Source: Trichoplax adhaerens (lineage: Eukaryota; Placozoa; Uniplacotomia; Trichoplacea; Trichoplacidae). From it: a stretch of DNA of 64,000 nucleotides. The position numbers and the translations under genes were made by a program. Below the pieces are notes generated by a model. It made no database searches, was not told where the DNA came from, and saw only the letters and a program-made list of their open reading frames with translations. Shown here piece after piece: positions 11,111 through 20,869 of the stretch (within the stretch, counting starts at the first letter, position 1; every line of letters starts with the position of its first letter). The DNA is taken from assembly GCF_000150275.1 (NCBI RefSeq), contig NW_002060944.1:334860-398859 (forward strand). The letters are read 5' to 3'.

Positions 11111-11776
11111 AGTCATCTTATAAAAATTCTTGGATAAGAACATCTACTAACTAGTTTTTCACAGTCGGACTACAATATGTCCATTCACAGAATCATTTCA
11201 GTACACATTACAGCACAGCAATAAATTTACTGTAACACGTTTATAATTAGAGTAATTCTTATTATAAGTGACCAGTTGTAATATAATATCACTATATTAT
11301 ATTAACCAAATTTAGATATCTATTTCTTCACGGTAGTTCGTACCGTGACACATAGAAAAATATATGAGTTATTTTTATTTGTAACTAGCAATGTATAAAA
11401 AAACTCATTTAGAAAAGATAAGAGAAACTTAGTTATTCCAATAACATGAAAATAAAATACTACTAGAAATACGCGTATAATCGTAATGTATAAGGGCCAA
11501 TAAACCCAAGTAGCTAGAATCTTCGTCGATAGTAGCAACTAACGCTATATCGTACTTGACGTAAAATACATTAAAACGCACTTTGAGAGTCCAAACGTAT
11601 AAGAAAAAAGTATCTAAGACCTTCCTTACTGGCCTAAATTAAAAAATTTAACATTGCATTATCAGTTTCCTTATTAAATGTTTTTGCTTATATAACACAT
11701 ATTAAAACTCCTTATGAAATACAGTTAAGGCATTTTTTTCAAATATATCTATTTGTAACTACAGTAACTAACGTAT

Positions 11777-12420
11777 ATATTGTATTTCTACTTTGCAATA
11801 TAGTTTTAATCTAGATTAATCTATAACGTAATCTTGAAGTTATATCACGTAACACACTTAGAGATACTATACAACGTATGTTCGTGTTTAGTAAATAGTA
11901 GCAATAGATAATTAGAGTACATAAACAACTAGAATGATTACTTACTCTTCTCTATTCAAGCAACTTCTTATTTCTACTGCATGGTTTTCTTCGATAGCAG
12001 ACTTAGAAAAAACTATATCCGACATAGTGTCTTCTCGATCATTACCCTACGTACGTATGAATGAGTACACATACGTATGTATAAATGTATATGTATCGAG
12101 ATAAGAATTATCAGTAACGAACAGCTTTGTAAGTTGCAACAGACTTGTTATATACGTTAAGTATTAAGGAAAAGAACTAACATTTAACTGATTGCGATAA
12201 TATTCTCTTGACTTTGTTAACCGATAGAATGCCAACATGAATAAACCCATGATTACCAACTGCTAGACATAAATAAATTAATAGTACATATATAAATAAT
12301 TAAGTGAATTAAAATAACATCCGATTTAGGATCAATACAGTACATTACTGTAGTAACATAATTATATTATAGGGACTATATAAATGTATTTTTTAAGTTA
12401 AATCTGCTGATTTCCGTTTA
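11777..12420. repeat. 642-bp direct repeat, copy 2, ends at assembly gap
   Basis: Second copy of 9064-9705. It stops exactly where the run of N starts, so its true right end is unknown. The near-identity and the gap boundary allow either a real recent duplication or a redundant or allelic contig end placed next to the gap. Confidence 0.92.
11946..12025 (-). CDS. Possible first coding exon of a minus-strand gene (copy 2)
   Basis: This is a copy of the 9231-9310 candidate exon, with the same ATG (12025-12023), length (80 nt) and GTAAGT donor. It lies inside the duplicated segment that ends at the assembly gap. If the duplication is an assembly artefact, only one of the two exists. Confidence 0.3.
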
Positions 12421-12470
12421 NNNNNNNNNNNNNNNNNNNNNNNNNNNNNNNNNNNNNNNNNNNNNNNNNN
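12421..12470. other. Assembly gap (50 N)
   Basis: Exactly 50 unresolved bases. The round size suggests a placeholder, so the true distance is unknown. It cuts the minus-strand ORF that ends here and the right end of the repeat. A further single N is at 13205. Confidence 1.
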
Positions 12471-13198
12471 CCGTTCTTAGTAAGCCATTGAAAAGGCAAA
12501 TTGCACTGTGTAACCTTGGGATATTTCTCGAAGTTGTCATAAAAGTTGATGTACTCGTGTGCACGACTCTTCTTCACATGGCAATTGGAATTTATCCTCT
12601 CGTTGAAGTTTCCTGAACCGTACTTCTTTTCGAGAGCGAATACAGCTTTGACCTCATACAAATAACGGCCGTAACGGAAGGCGTTGTATAAAATGAACCT
12701 ATCATTTGTTTGCATCCTTTGTTCACATTCATCTATTCTCGTTTTGCAATCATCTAATGTTTTCGGTTGCACACTTAGATCAGACAGAGTCCTGATTAAA
12801 CCATGAGTTGCTGGTTGCCACTTCTCATGTAACTCCTTAATAATTTCTGATTCCTGACTTCCACTGCTAGTTCTTTTTCGTTTAGTCTTTTTAATAGGCA
12901 CATTGAGAAATGATATTCTGGGTATTTTAGGGATATCATCTGTGTTTATCTCCGGGAAAGCAGTTTCTAGCTTTCTCATAACTTCACTATTCATCAAGGA
13001 AACATACACATTATCGTTGTGTTTAAGACATCTTACATACAGATCTATCCAATACTTCGCGTATCCATGTATTGCTTCATTTACGATTTTTACCATATGG
13101 TCTGTGTCGTCAGTGCCTAAATAGTTCATATTTTGAAAAACAAAAAAGCTTTCTTTAATTCTGTCATAGTCTATTAATTGAACAGAATCCATCTCCAT
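12471..13198 (-). CDS. Unknown protein, C-terminus lost in assembly gap; mobile- or virus-element-like
   Basis: ATG at 13198 follows an in-frame TAA three codons upstream. The frame stays open for 242 codons until the gap at 12470. The middle is basic (KKTKRKR near residues 102-108). The last third has a helix-rich pattern (GRYLYEVK, then a GSGNF motif, then a KKSRAHEYINFY and YPK segment) that recalls, weakly, small uncharacterised domains of phage DUF3102 type and proteins of invertebrate viral-like elements. I cannot name its function. It overlaps the capsid-like frame upstream by 25 nt in another frame, as compact viral genes often do. Confidence 0.6.
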
Positions 13199-13482
13199 TT
13201 GTTANAGTAAAGATTATTAATGTGTCCACTAACAAGTTTGGCCTCTAACTGGCTAGCTACTTCTAATGATGGAGTTACTTTAGGCATCCACATTGAAACA
13301 TGTGATATTTTAAATTTTCCGTCATCAATATTACTATCTTTTAAAATGTAGTTAGCTGTGGCAGCCCTATCGAGTTGTAAAGTATGTTTAACACCTCTAA
13401 ATACTGTATCGACATCTTTACAGAATCCAAATATAGAACTTAGAGGTATTAAAAGTGATATTTGTTTATCACCTGTTAATAG
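13174..13482 (-). pseudogene. Capsid-like fragment of a Polinton/adintovirus-type element (tentative)
   Basis: An open frame of 102 codons plus a stop runs from just after a TAA (13485-13483) to a TAA at 13176-13174, with one ambiguous codon at 13206-13204. It has no ATG near its start. Its first part holds IPLSSIFGF followed by a KHTLQL stretch, then a VSMWMPKVTP segment. From memory this order of motifs marks a family in invertebrate genomes that I associate with double-jelly-roll capsid proteins of Polinton- or adintovirus-like elements; that link is recollection, not a search. The fragment is far shorter than a full capsid protein, so it is a remnant, an exon or a truncated copy. An AG directly before GT at 13474-13473 could be an acceptor. 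Confidence 0.4.
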
Positions 13483-13739
13483 TTAATAGAAATTACTATG
13501 TGTGAATATTAGTTGTCACCTCTTTAAGTATACTATAGTGCACAGAGTCTACAACAAGTATGATTAGGCTATTAATAAAATTACAATTAACGAGTACCTA
13601 ATAAATAAAGATTAACAACTAATAAAATCTTAATTACTGAAAATAACGCTACGATTAATTTACGGAGTCTGTACTTCGTCACAGGTATGCATTCTAGACT
13701 TAGGTTCTGCAGCGAAGCAGCAGAAAGAAATAAGAAATT

Positions 13740-15200
13740 AAATTAGTGCTTGCGAATTTTATCCAAATGTTTTTAAAATGCTACATACATAAATTTCACT
13801 TCATCGACTACATCATTGCATACAATACCGATTGGGATCTTACCATCGTACTTAACCAGAACATGCATCGCTTCAGTATTCATAGATTCTCTCATAAAAA
13901 ATTGCCAATCACTAAAAGTCACCACAATTTCTTGCATTTTCTCCGCTGTCTTTTTTTTGAAAGTTTCAACACTACGTGGATCATATACCATTAGTTGCTG
14001 CACCACTTTCTCAACTTACTCTACGAATTGTATTTTAAATTTTAAATAATTAAGCGATTAGCGATTATATCAGCGGCACCGTTCAATTTAATTAATAAAA
14101 AGTAATTTATCATGGTAGAGCAGTGTTAACTTAAAAATAATGCAAATTCTCAATAAATAGGTGAACAACATCTAAGTAAATTGATTCTTTGGTACTATTT
14201 CATGATTCATAACAATCAAAGATATGATCAGACTAATATCCAACGGTGATCACTCTCAAGCAAATTGTAGAACAAATGAATGATAGCAAAATGTATCCGC
14301 AACCAAGTTCATTATACGAGTTCATATTTAATCGCAGCATTTCATCTGCAAACTGCAGCAGCAGCATCAAAGGGAACCCGCAGTCATTCTAACCTCTAAT
14401 GTGCCTTTGGAATCCTTTCTTTTTGAAATCCGTTTAGCATGTCCGTTGTAAAATACAAAATTACTTCTAGTAACGGTCACGTTGGATACATTGCCACCAA
14501 TTATTGATTCATTAAAAGAATCGACCTTTGATATTACGTTCTACAATATATGTATTGCTTAAAGCTATTACTTGAGTACTAGATAAGTTTATGTAGGCCT
14601 TTCTACTAGCACTAAAACGCCAACTGGTAAAATGCTTGCAAAGACAGATTGGCTTTCTACCTTGAAATTCAATATTACACTGAGCATTAATACTTAAAGT
14701 AAACTATCGTCCTGTGTGAAAATCTTGACCGTGATATTTCTTTTGATTACTATACCATATCACTCAATTTATGATACAAATCGTCCACTAATTTGTATGT
14801 TACATGGCCAGAAAAAATCCGATCACCTAGAAAAAGAATTAAAGCGAGCTCTCATTAGTTGTTAAAAAGTTAGAAACAATCCTCTCTACCTTTACATAAC
14901 AATGTTTTATTTTCATGGTTACAGTATATCTTCAGTGCTACAGAATATTTCACAGTACAATAGAGGGTAAATGCGTATACTACATTGCTATTGCCGTTGA
15001 AAACTTTTAAACTAGTCAAATTAGAGATTCAAATGAAATCCAGTAGATCCAAAATAAGTCTGATTGCTCGTACAATTACTTGTAAAAATATTTTACTGCA
15101 AAAAATGGAGAAGTTGTCAGGACATATTTCATTTAGATTATCTGCCTAATTGATAAACTAGAGTTGCTTTAATCAATTTAGCACAGTTCTTTACTCTGAC
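13740..15200. repeat. Segmental duplication containing TCTP copy A
   Basis: Non-coding parts also match the 23.7-25.65 kb segment: the AGTAATTTATCA(T/C)GGTAGAGCA stretch (14101 and about 24627), the following 250 bp, and the region upstream of the second exon (the ACAATGT and GCGTATACTACAT / ACGTATACTACAT stretches). Conserved intron sequence shows a DNA-level duplication, not a retrocopy. Copy B carries several hundred extra bases in its last intron. Confidence 0.75.
13773..14826 (-). pseudogene. tpt1: TCTP (translationally controlled tumour protein) copy A, probably degenerate
   Basis: Exons on the minus strand: 14756-14826 (71 nt, VDDLY segment), 14405-14540 (IIGGN segment) and 13773-14014 or 14020 (SDWQFFMRESMN, the TCTP C-terminal half). 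They line up with copy B and with the known TCTP order. Signs of decay: the canonical acceptor of the last exon (AG at 14022-14021) leads at once to TAA, where copy B has a Tyr codon, and only an AG six bases further keeps the frame; the donor after 14405 reads GC, not GT; the acidic loop exon is 11 codons shorter and poorly conserved; the C-terminus is extended to an unrelated tail. The first exon was not found. It could still be expressed with shifted splice sites. Confidence 0.6.
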
Positions 15201-18128
15201 AGTTTACTTTATAGTCTACGGTTCTGTAGAAATTTGATGTCTACTAATACACAATAATAACAATAATAATAGTAACAATAGCTCTTCTAGTGGCAGTAAA
15301 TTAGGAAGAATTAATAACTTAAACAATATAACTTATTTAATACATAGTATTTTCATTCTGTAATTTGTAATCATTATAAATTTCTATCGTTTACATCCAG
15401 AAATTCTATAAAACAACTTTCGACAATTGACAATAATATGATTCTAATTTCATTTCACTCTATATAGATTCTTAATTTTATGTAGGATTGCAATAAATTA
15501 CTACCGTATACAGTATTTTTTAGCTATTGACGCTTAAACGCTTAACGTGTTAATAGTTGATGAAAAGCATTGAATCGATTAATTGACAATAGAATAAGTA
15601 AGTATCCAGCTTGAGTTCATGTAAGCTAATATAGGAATGATTATGGATATTTTTATCAATTTATTTTAGGCAAAAGATAAAAGACAATAGGTAGTTATGT
15701 TATTTAGGAGTCATCTTGTACCGCTTAAATTAACGGATAGTTTTAGTTAGTTAAGCCAGTTTATTTACTGACAAGAATAGATAGAATGCTATTATAATGT
15801 TTTATATAGTGCTGATGTTATTATAATTGATCGATTTACAATAATATGGAAGAAAAATGAGTAGAAAAAACTTTCAGTTTTATGACGTCGCCGTTTGTTT
15901 ATGTTAAATGAACAGCAATGCAATACAGCTCTTACACTGTAAGAATAAAAGAACCAATGATTGGGAAATGATTGAGATTAGAGATAGTTTTTATTAAGGG
16001 ATAATACTGTAACGCAATTCCGTTAGTAAAGCAGCCAATAAAATTAACGGTACCTGGAAAAAGAAAATGAATCGATTTTTTACAACTTACGTTTCAATGC
16101 AGATAGATGAATTGAAATAAACGCAATACAGGAGTAATAAATTCTGAACAAGTAGTACTAGAAAGGAGATTGCAATTACGAATGATTAAGTTGGAAAGAG
16201 AGGTGTGAAATTGAGCACACAAACTACAATATTATCGACGATTAAGTGGAAAAGCTCAAGGAGAGAATGAGGGTTGGTTATGATATATCAGGTAGATTAC
16301 AATTATGTTCAAATATTAATCGTAAAGTTGTAAATTGAATAGAGGAAAAAATCTACATAAATTAGGGAGATCACAATTATAAAAGATTAAATCGAATATT
16401 TAGAAGGAAAATGAAGGCTGAGCACGTAATAAAACTACCGTTATTGTTAAAATTTTATTTAGGACAATTTAAGTTGAGTCATTGCCTGATATATACATAA
16501 GTAATTTAGCTGATATCCATTCCTACAACTCCTGTTTATTAAATTAAATTCGTTCTTTTTTTAAATCAATCGACTCAATGCTATTATGATGCTAATAGTG
16601 TTGAATACTATAGGAATCTTTTACTTATAGTAGATATCGATATTTAACACTCTGCAACTGCTAAACAAATTAACGAATTCAAAATAATTGGTGTACAATT
16701 TATGTGAAAATACTAGGGCTGTATATAATCGTTACTAAGGAGATAAAGTGAGTAGCAGAGTTTAAATAATAATGCCTGCTTAATTTGATTGTATTTGAGC
16801 CTTGTTTACTTTAACGGAATGGTTATAAATAATTATTTAATAACTTCTTAGTACTGTGTTGCTGATATTCTAATTTTGTGATCGCCTTTATATAGATTAG
16901 CTCTTCGGTGCATAAAATTTGTATGAAAAACATTAAAAACCTCTACAAAAATCTAATTAGTTCAAGTATCATGTTTTATTAAAATAATTTTTAGGCCATT
17001 TTAGCCTCAAAATATAAATAGCATCTTAAGCTATGATACAAATTATAATGATCGCAATTTAGTTACTAATCACCTTAACACCACTATTTCTATAGAATTT
17101 GTATCAATAATTGATAAAGAATGACAATCAAAAAGTTGCAATGCTAGCAGACGAGTGAACCTTATCCAATTTACAATATATTCAAAGGATGCCAAATGAA
17201 ATTATAGCTAGGTAGTTGATAATATTTACTATTTTAGGCGTAATAGCTTTTAGCCTAAATTAACATTTATTGCACATACTAGTGAACTACTCGATCAAAT
17301 AAATCCTATGAATCCCTAATTTACAATAATTAATATATAAGAGTGAGGTATGATTCTAATTTCTTGTAGTACACATCTTTGTTTCTGTTAAAACTGAAAA
17401 TAGGGATAATTTGCCTAATGTTTCAATTATTTCAATTCGAGATTCGTAGTAGCATTACGATTAGATTTTATGGTCATAGCTATTAACCAAATAATGAGTT
17501 AGTTTGGAGCCCATAGGAAGACCGCATTAAAGTTATGGAAAACCGAAAAATGCAGAATGCTGTTGATTAATTATATTGAAAATATAATGACGGAGAACGA
17601 TTGAAGGCTGCTGAGATAACGGTAATCAAGGTACTTTATTATTTGGCAATTTATTGAATAGCTGTATTTAATTAAACCTGTTGATTATATTATTGATATG
17701 AATAGAAATCATCCTATTGCGATGTTAATATTATGCTAATTTCTACTCACTAATAGATTTTATACGTAAGTAAGGATTTATGTAAGTTACAGTATTGATA
17801 TAGAAGAGAACGTCCATCGAAAGTAATTTGGGCGCGCGATTACTTTTATTCGGTGGTAGATAACACCTATGCCATGATGCTTCTTTACAAATGCAATCCC
17901 ACATTTCTAACTGATTGGTGTATGTCCGTAACCGAAAAGAACTTTAAAGTTTTGTTATAACGTAGAAGTTAGCCATCTCGAATGAAACTGGGTAATAGTT
18001 TCATTGGAAACGCAGTTTTTATTGAAAACTTTAATTAATCGTATGTTTTAAAGCAGTATTACGTCTAACTTTCAACACGTCATCGCCATCTTTTTCAATA
18101 TACTGATAATAAGGGTGATCAATCTACT
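15200..18128. other. Intergenic, no gene recognised
   Basis: AT-rich. It contains a short AAT/AAC trinucleotide tract at about 15250-15280 and a loosely repetitive stretch at 16160-16440 (purine-rich AGAT(T/C)ACAATTA motifs). The last few hundred bases would hold the promoter of the TPR gene; no motif stands out. Confidence 0.5.
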
Positions 18129-20288
18129 ATGCCTGCTATCTTGAATAGTATTAAAACTCTACACGAAGAAGGTAGGAGTTTTAAAAAAAAATACAAATAT
18201 ATACTCGCACTGGCTTTATACAAAGAAGCTATATCTGAAATAGAATCGATACCCAATGGCAGTGATGATCTTCTACAACTTGAATACGATATCTATCTGG
18301 ACATGGCTTACAGTTATAAGGAGCAAAGTGAGTGGAGCAAAGCTGATGAATGCTGTCGTAAAGGAGAGGAGTTGGCTAAGAAACTGCAAAATGAAGTCAA
18401 AATTGCGAAATGTTTAGATATGCAAGGAGAAACTAAACGAATACAATATTATATCAGTGGCGCTATGGATGATTTTAAGAAATCGCTTGAAATAAAACGG
18501 AGACTGTTAGGAAGCGACGATATTGAGGTCAGTAAGTCCTATAGTAACATTGGTACTGTAAACAAAATGGCTGGCACGTATGCTGAGGCTTTAGATATGT
18601 ATACGGAATCGCTGAAGATTCAAGTAAATATTCGAGGCGAGAATCATCCTGATGTTGCTAGCTTATATTGCAACATTGGAGATATCTACCGGAATCAAGG
18701 TAAATATAATGATGCTCTGCCTATGCTTAAAAAATCGATCGAGATTGGTTCAGCAACAGTAGGTGATAATCATCCTAACGTAGCTAAGTCATATCACACT
18801 ATTGGACTAATTTATTGGAATCAAGGTCAATATAAGTGCGCTCTGTCAAAGTTAAATAAATCACTTAAGATTCTACGAGAAATATTTGGGGAAAATCATG
18901 TTGATGTTGCTACCTTATATAACGATATCGGACTTGTCTATGATGCTCAAGACAAGTATAATGAAGCTCTATCAAAGTTGAACTATTCTCTCAATATTCG
19001 ATTAGCAAGTTTTAAAGACAATCACCCTGATATAGCAGAGTCCTATCACAACATTGCAAGTGTCTACTATCATCTAGAAAAGTACGATGATGCCGTGTCA
19101 ATGCATAACAAATCACTCAAGATTACACGAGCACAACTTGGTGACAACCATCCCTATGTTGCTGTGTCATATAACAACATTGCCCTTACCTATTGCAAAC
19201 AAGGCAAGAGTGATGATGCTCTATCAATGTATAATAAAGCACTTAATATTGAACTATCAACACTTGGTGACAAGCATCCAAGTATTGCTATAACATATAA
19301 AAACATTGGTGATGTCTATCGTCAACAAGCCAAGTATGATGAAGCTCTATCAATGTATAACAAAGCACTCGAGATTGAACAAGTAGCACTTTATGAAAAT
19401 CATCCAACTATTGCTGAAACATGTAGTAATATAGGACTTGTCTATAAGGATCAAGGCAAATATGATGAAGCTCTATCAATGCATAATAAATCACTCGATA
19501 TCGGATTAGTAGCATTTGGTAACAATCATCCTAATATTGCAATGTCGTATTACAACATTGGAGAAGTCTGCCATAATCAAGAAAAGTATGATGAAGCTCT
19601 GTCAATGTATGAGAAATCAATTGAGATTATAAAAGCAAAATTTGGCGACAATCACTCTGATGTTGCCGAGATATATCACAAAATTGCGGCTGTCTATAAG
19701 AAGCAAGGCAAGTATGATGACAATCTTTTAATATTGAATAAATTACTCAGGATTAGGCGAAGAATGCTTGGTGACAATCATCTTGATGTTGCTACCTTAT
19801 ATAATAACATTGCTCTTGTACATCAGAGTCAAGGCAATTATGATAAAGCTCTAGCGATGCATAAAGAATCACTTGACATTCAACTAAAACAACTTGGTAA
19901 AAATCATCCAAATATCGCTGCAACATATAGCAATCTTGGACATATCCATAGTCGTCTAAGCGAGTATAATAGCGCTCTATCAATGTATAAAAAATTGCTC
20001 AATATCCAACAATCACAACCTTATGGCAATGATTCCGATATTGCTGAAACGAATAACTACATTGGACTAGCCTGTAGTAAGCTAAAGATGTATGATGACG
20101 CTCTGTCAATGTTTAATAAGGCATTGGAGATCTACTCAGCCAGATTTGGTGAGAATAATCCAACTGCTGCGGTATATTATGGTAACCGAGGAGATGTCTA
20201 CAATGAGCAGGGTAATTATCGCCAAGCATGCATCTCCTACAAGAAATCGAACAGCATTTTGTGCAATCTCTATGTAGTTTATGATTAA
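18129..20288 (+). CDS. Intronless kinesin-light-chain-like TPR protein, 719 aa
   Basis: One open frame from ATG 18129 to TAA 20286-20288. After a degenerate helical N-terminus (residues 1-130, two or three weak TPRs) it has fourteen 42-residue repeats to the C-terminus. Each repeat reads about NIGxVYxxQGKYDEALSMYxKSLEI followed by a GxNHPxxA linker. This is the kinesin-light-chain / nephrocystin-3 class of tetratricopeptide repeat, which forms a superhelical surface for binding other proteins. No catalytic domain, signal peptide, membrane segment or kinesin-heavy-chain-binding coiled coil is seen, so it is a soluble scaffold of unknown partner rather than a true kinesin light chain. The repeats are alike at DNA level, so the array could change length by unequal exchange. 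Confidence 0.93.
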   Translation: MPAILNSIKTLHEEGRSFKKKYKYILALALYKEAISEIESIPNGSDDLLQLEYDIYLDMAYSYKEQSEWSKADECCRKGEELAKKLQNEVKIAKCLDMQGETKRIQYYISGAMDDFKKSLEIKRRLLGSDDIEVSKSYSNIGTVNKMAGTYAEALDMYTESLKIQVNIRGENHPDVASLYCNIGDIYRNQGKYNDALPMLKKSIEIGSATVGDNHPNVAKSYHTIGLIYWNQGQYKCALSKLNKSLKILREIFGENHVDVATLYNDIGLVYDAQDKYNEALSKLNYSLNIRLASFKDNHPDIAESYHNIASVYYHLEKYDDAVSMHNKSLKITRAQLGDNHPYVAVSYNNIALTYCKQGKSDDALSMYNKALNIELSTLGDKHPSIAITYKNIGDVYRQQAKYDEALSMYNKALEIEQVALYENHPTIAETCSNIGLVYKDQGKYDEALSMHNKSLDIGLVAFGNNHPNIAMSYYNIGEVCHNQEKYDEALSMYEKSIEIIKAKFGDNHSDVAEIYHKIAAVYKKQGKYDDNLLILNKLLRIRRRMLGDNHLDVATLYNNIALVHQSQGNYDKALAMHKESLDIQLKQLGKNHPNIAATYSNLGHIHSRLSEYNSALSMYKKLLNIQQSQPYGNDSDIAETNNYIGLACSKLKMYDDALSMFNKALEIYSARFGENNPTAAVYYGNRGDVYNEQGNYRQACISYKKSNSILCNLYVVYD

Positions 20289-20863
20289 AACAGGATGCCA
20301 TACCTGCATCATTGATCATCCTGATATAGTCAGAGTTTAATATCATCGCGGTTTTCCCCTATTTATCTGTAATGTAACTTAGTATTGTGATTGTAGACTG
20401 TTAGCCATGTGTAGTATAATGTACGGTAGATATTTATCCTAAGAGATATTTGGTAGCTGTAACTATAGACTGTAGTGGTAGAGACTCTATGCTAGCGTAC
20501 AGATGACTATATACAGTAAGCTGTTGAGTTACTAATATGGCTATAGGTAAAAATAGAACTGTAAATCATATATTAGGATATGGTTAATTCGTTGTACTTT
20601 GGCTGGTGTGAATAATGTCTACGTAAGTACTGTAGTCGTATGCATATTGGATTAATGATGGTCCGCAGTAGAATAGTCTTACTAAGAATAATTTAACTAT
20701 GTATAAAATAAGGTAAAAGGTTGCCATGCGGATTGTAGCTGCGAATGCTACGGAAAGTATAAAAGCATGCAACTTTAGATTATTCTGTTAGTTCGTTCTA
20801 GAAGTCTTTAGTAGTAGTATTCGGCTAGAGTAGAGCTGTGTAGTTAATCTTTGTATAAGATTC

Positions 20864-20869
20864 AATAAA
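20864..20869 (+). terminator. Candidate polyadenylation signal of the TPR gene
   Basis: AATAAA about 575 bp after the TPR stop codon. I noticed no other AATAAA between the stop and this point, and no transcript supports it. Confidence 0.4.

Noticed and set aside
11320-11538. 72-codon hydrophobic minus-strand frame that looks like a membrane protein
   Set aside because: AT-rich DNA easily gives Leu/Phe/Ile-rich frames; no splice partners, no motif.
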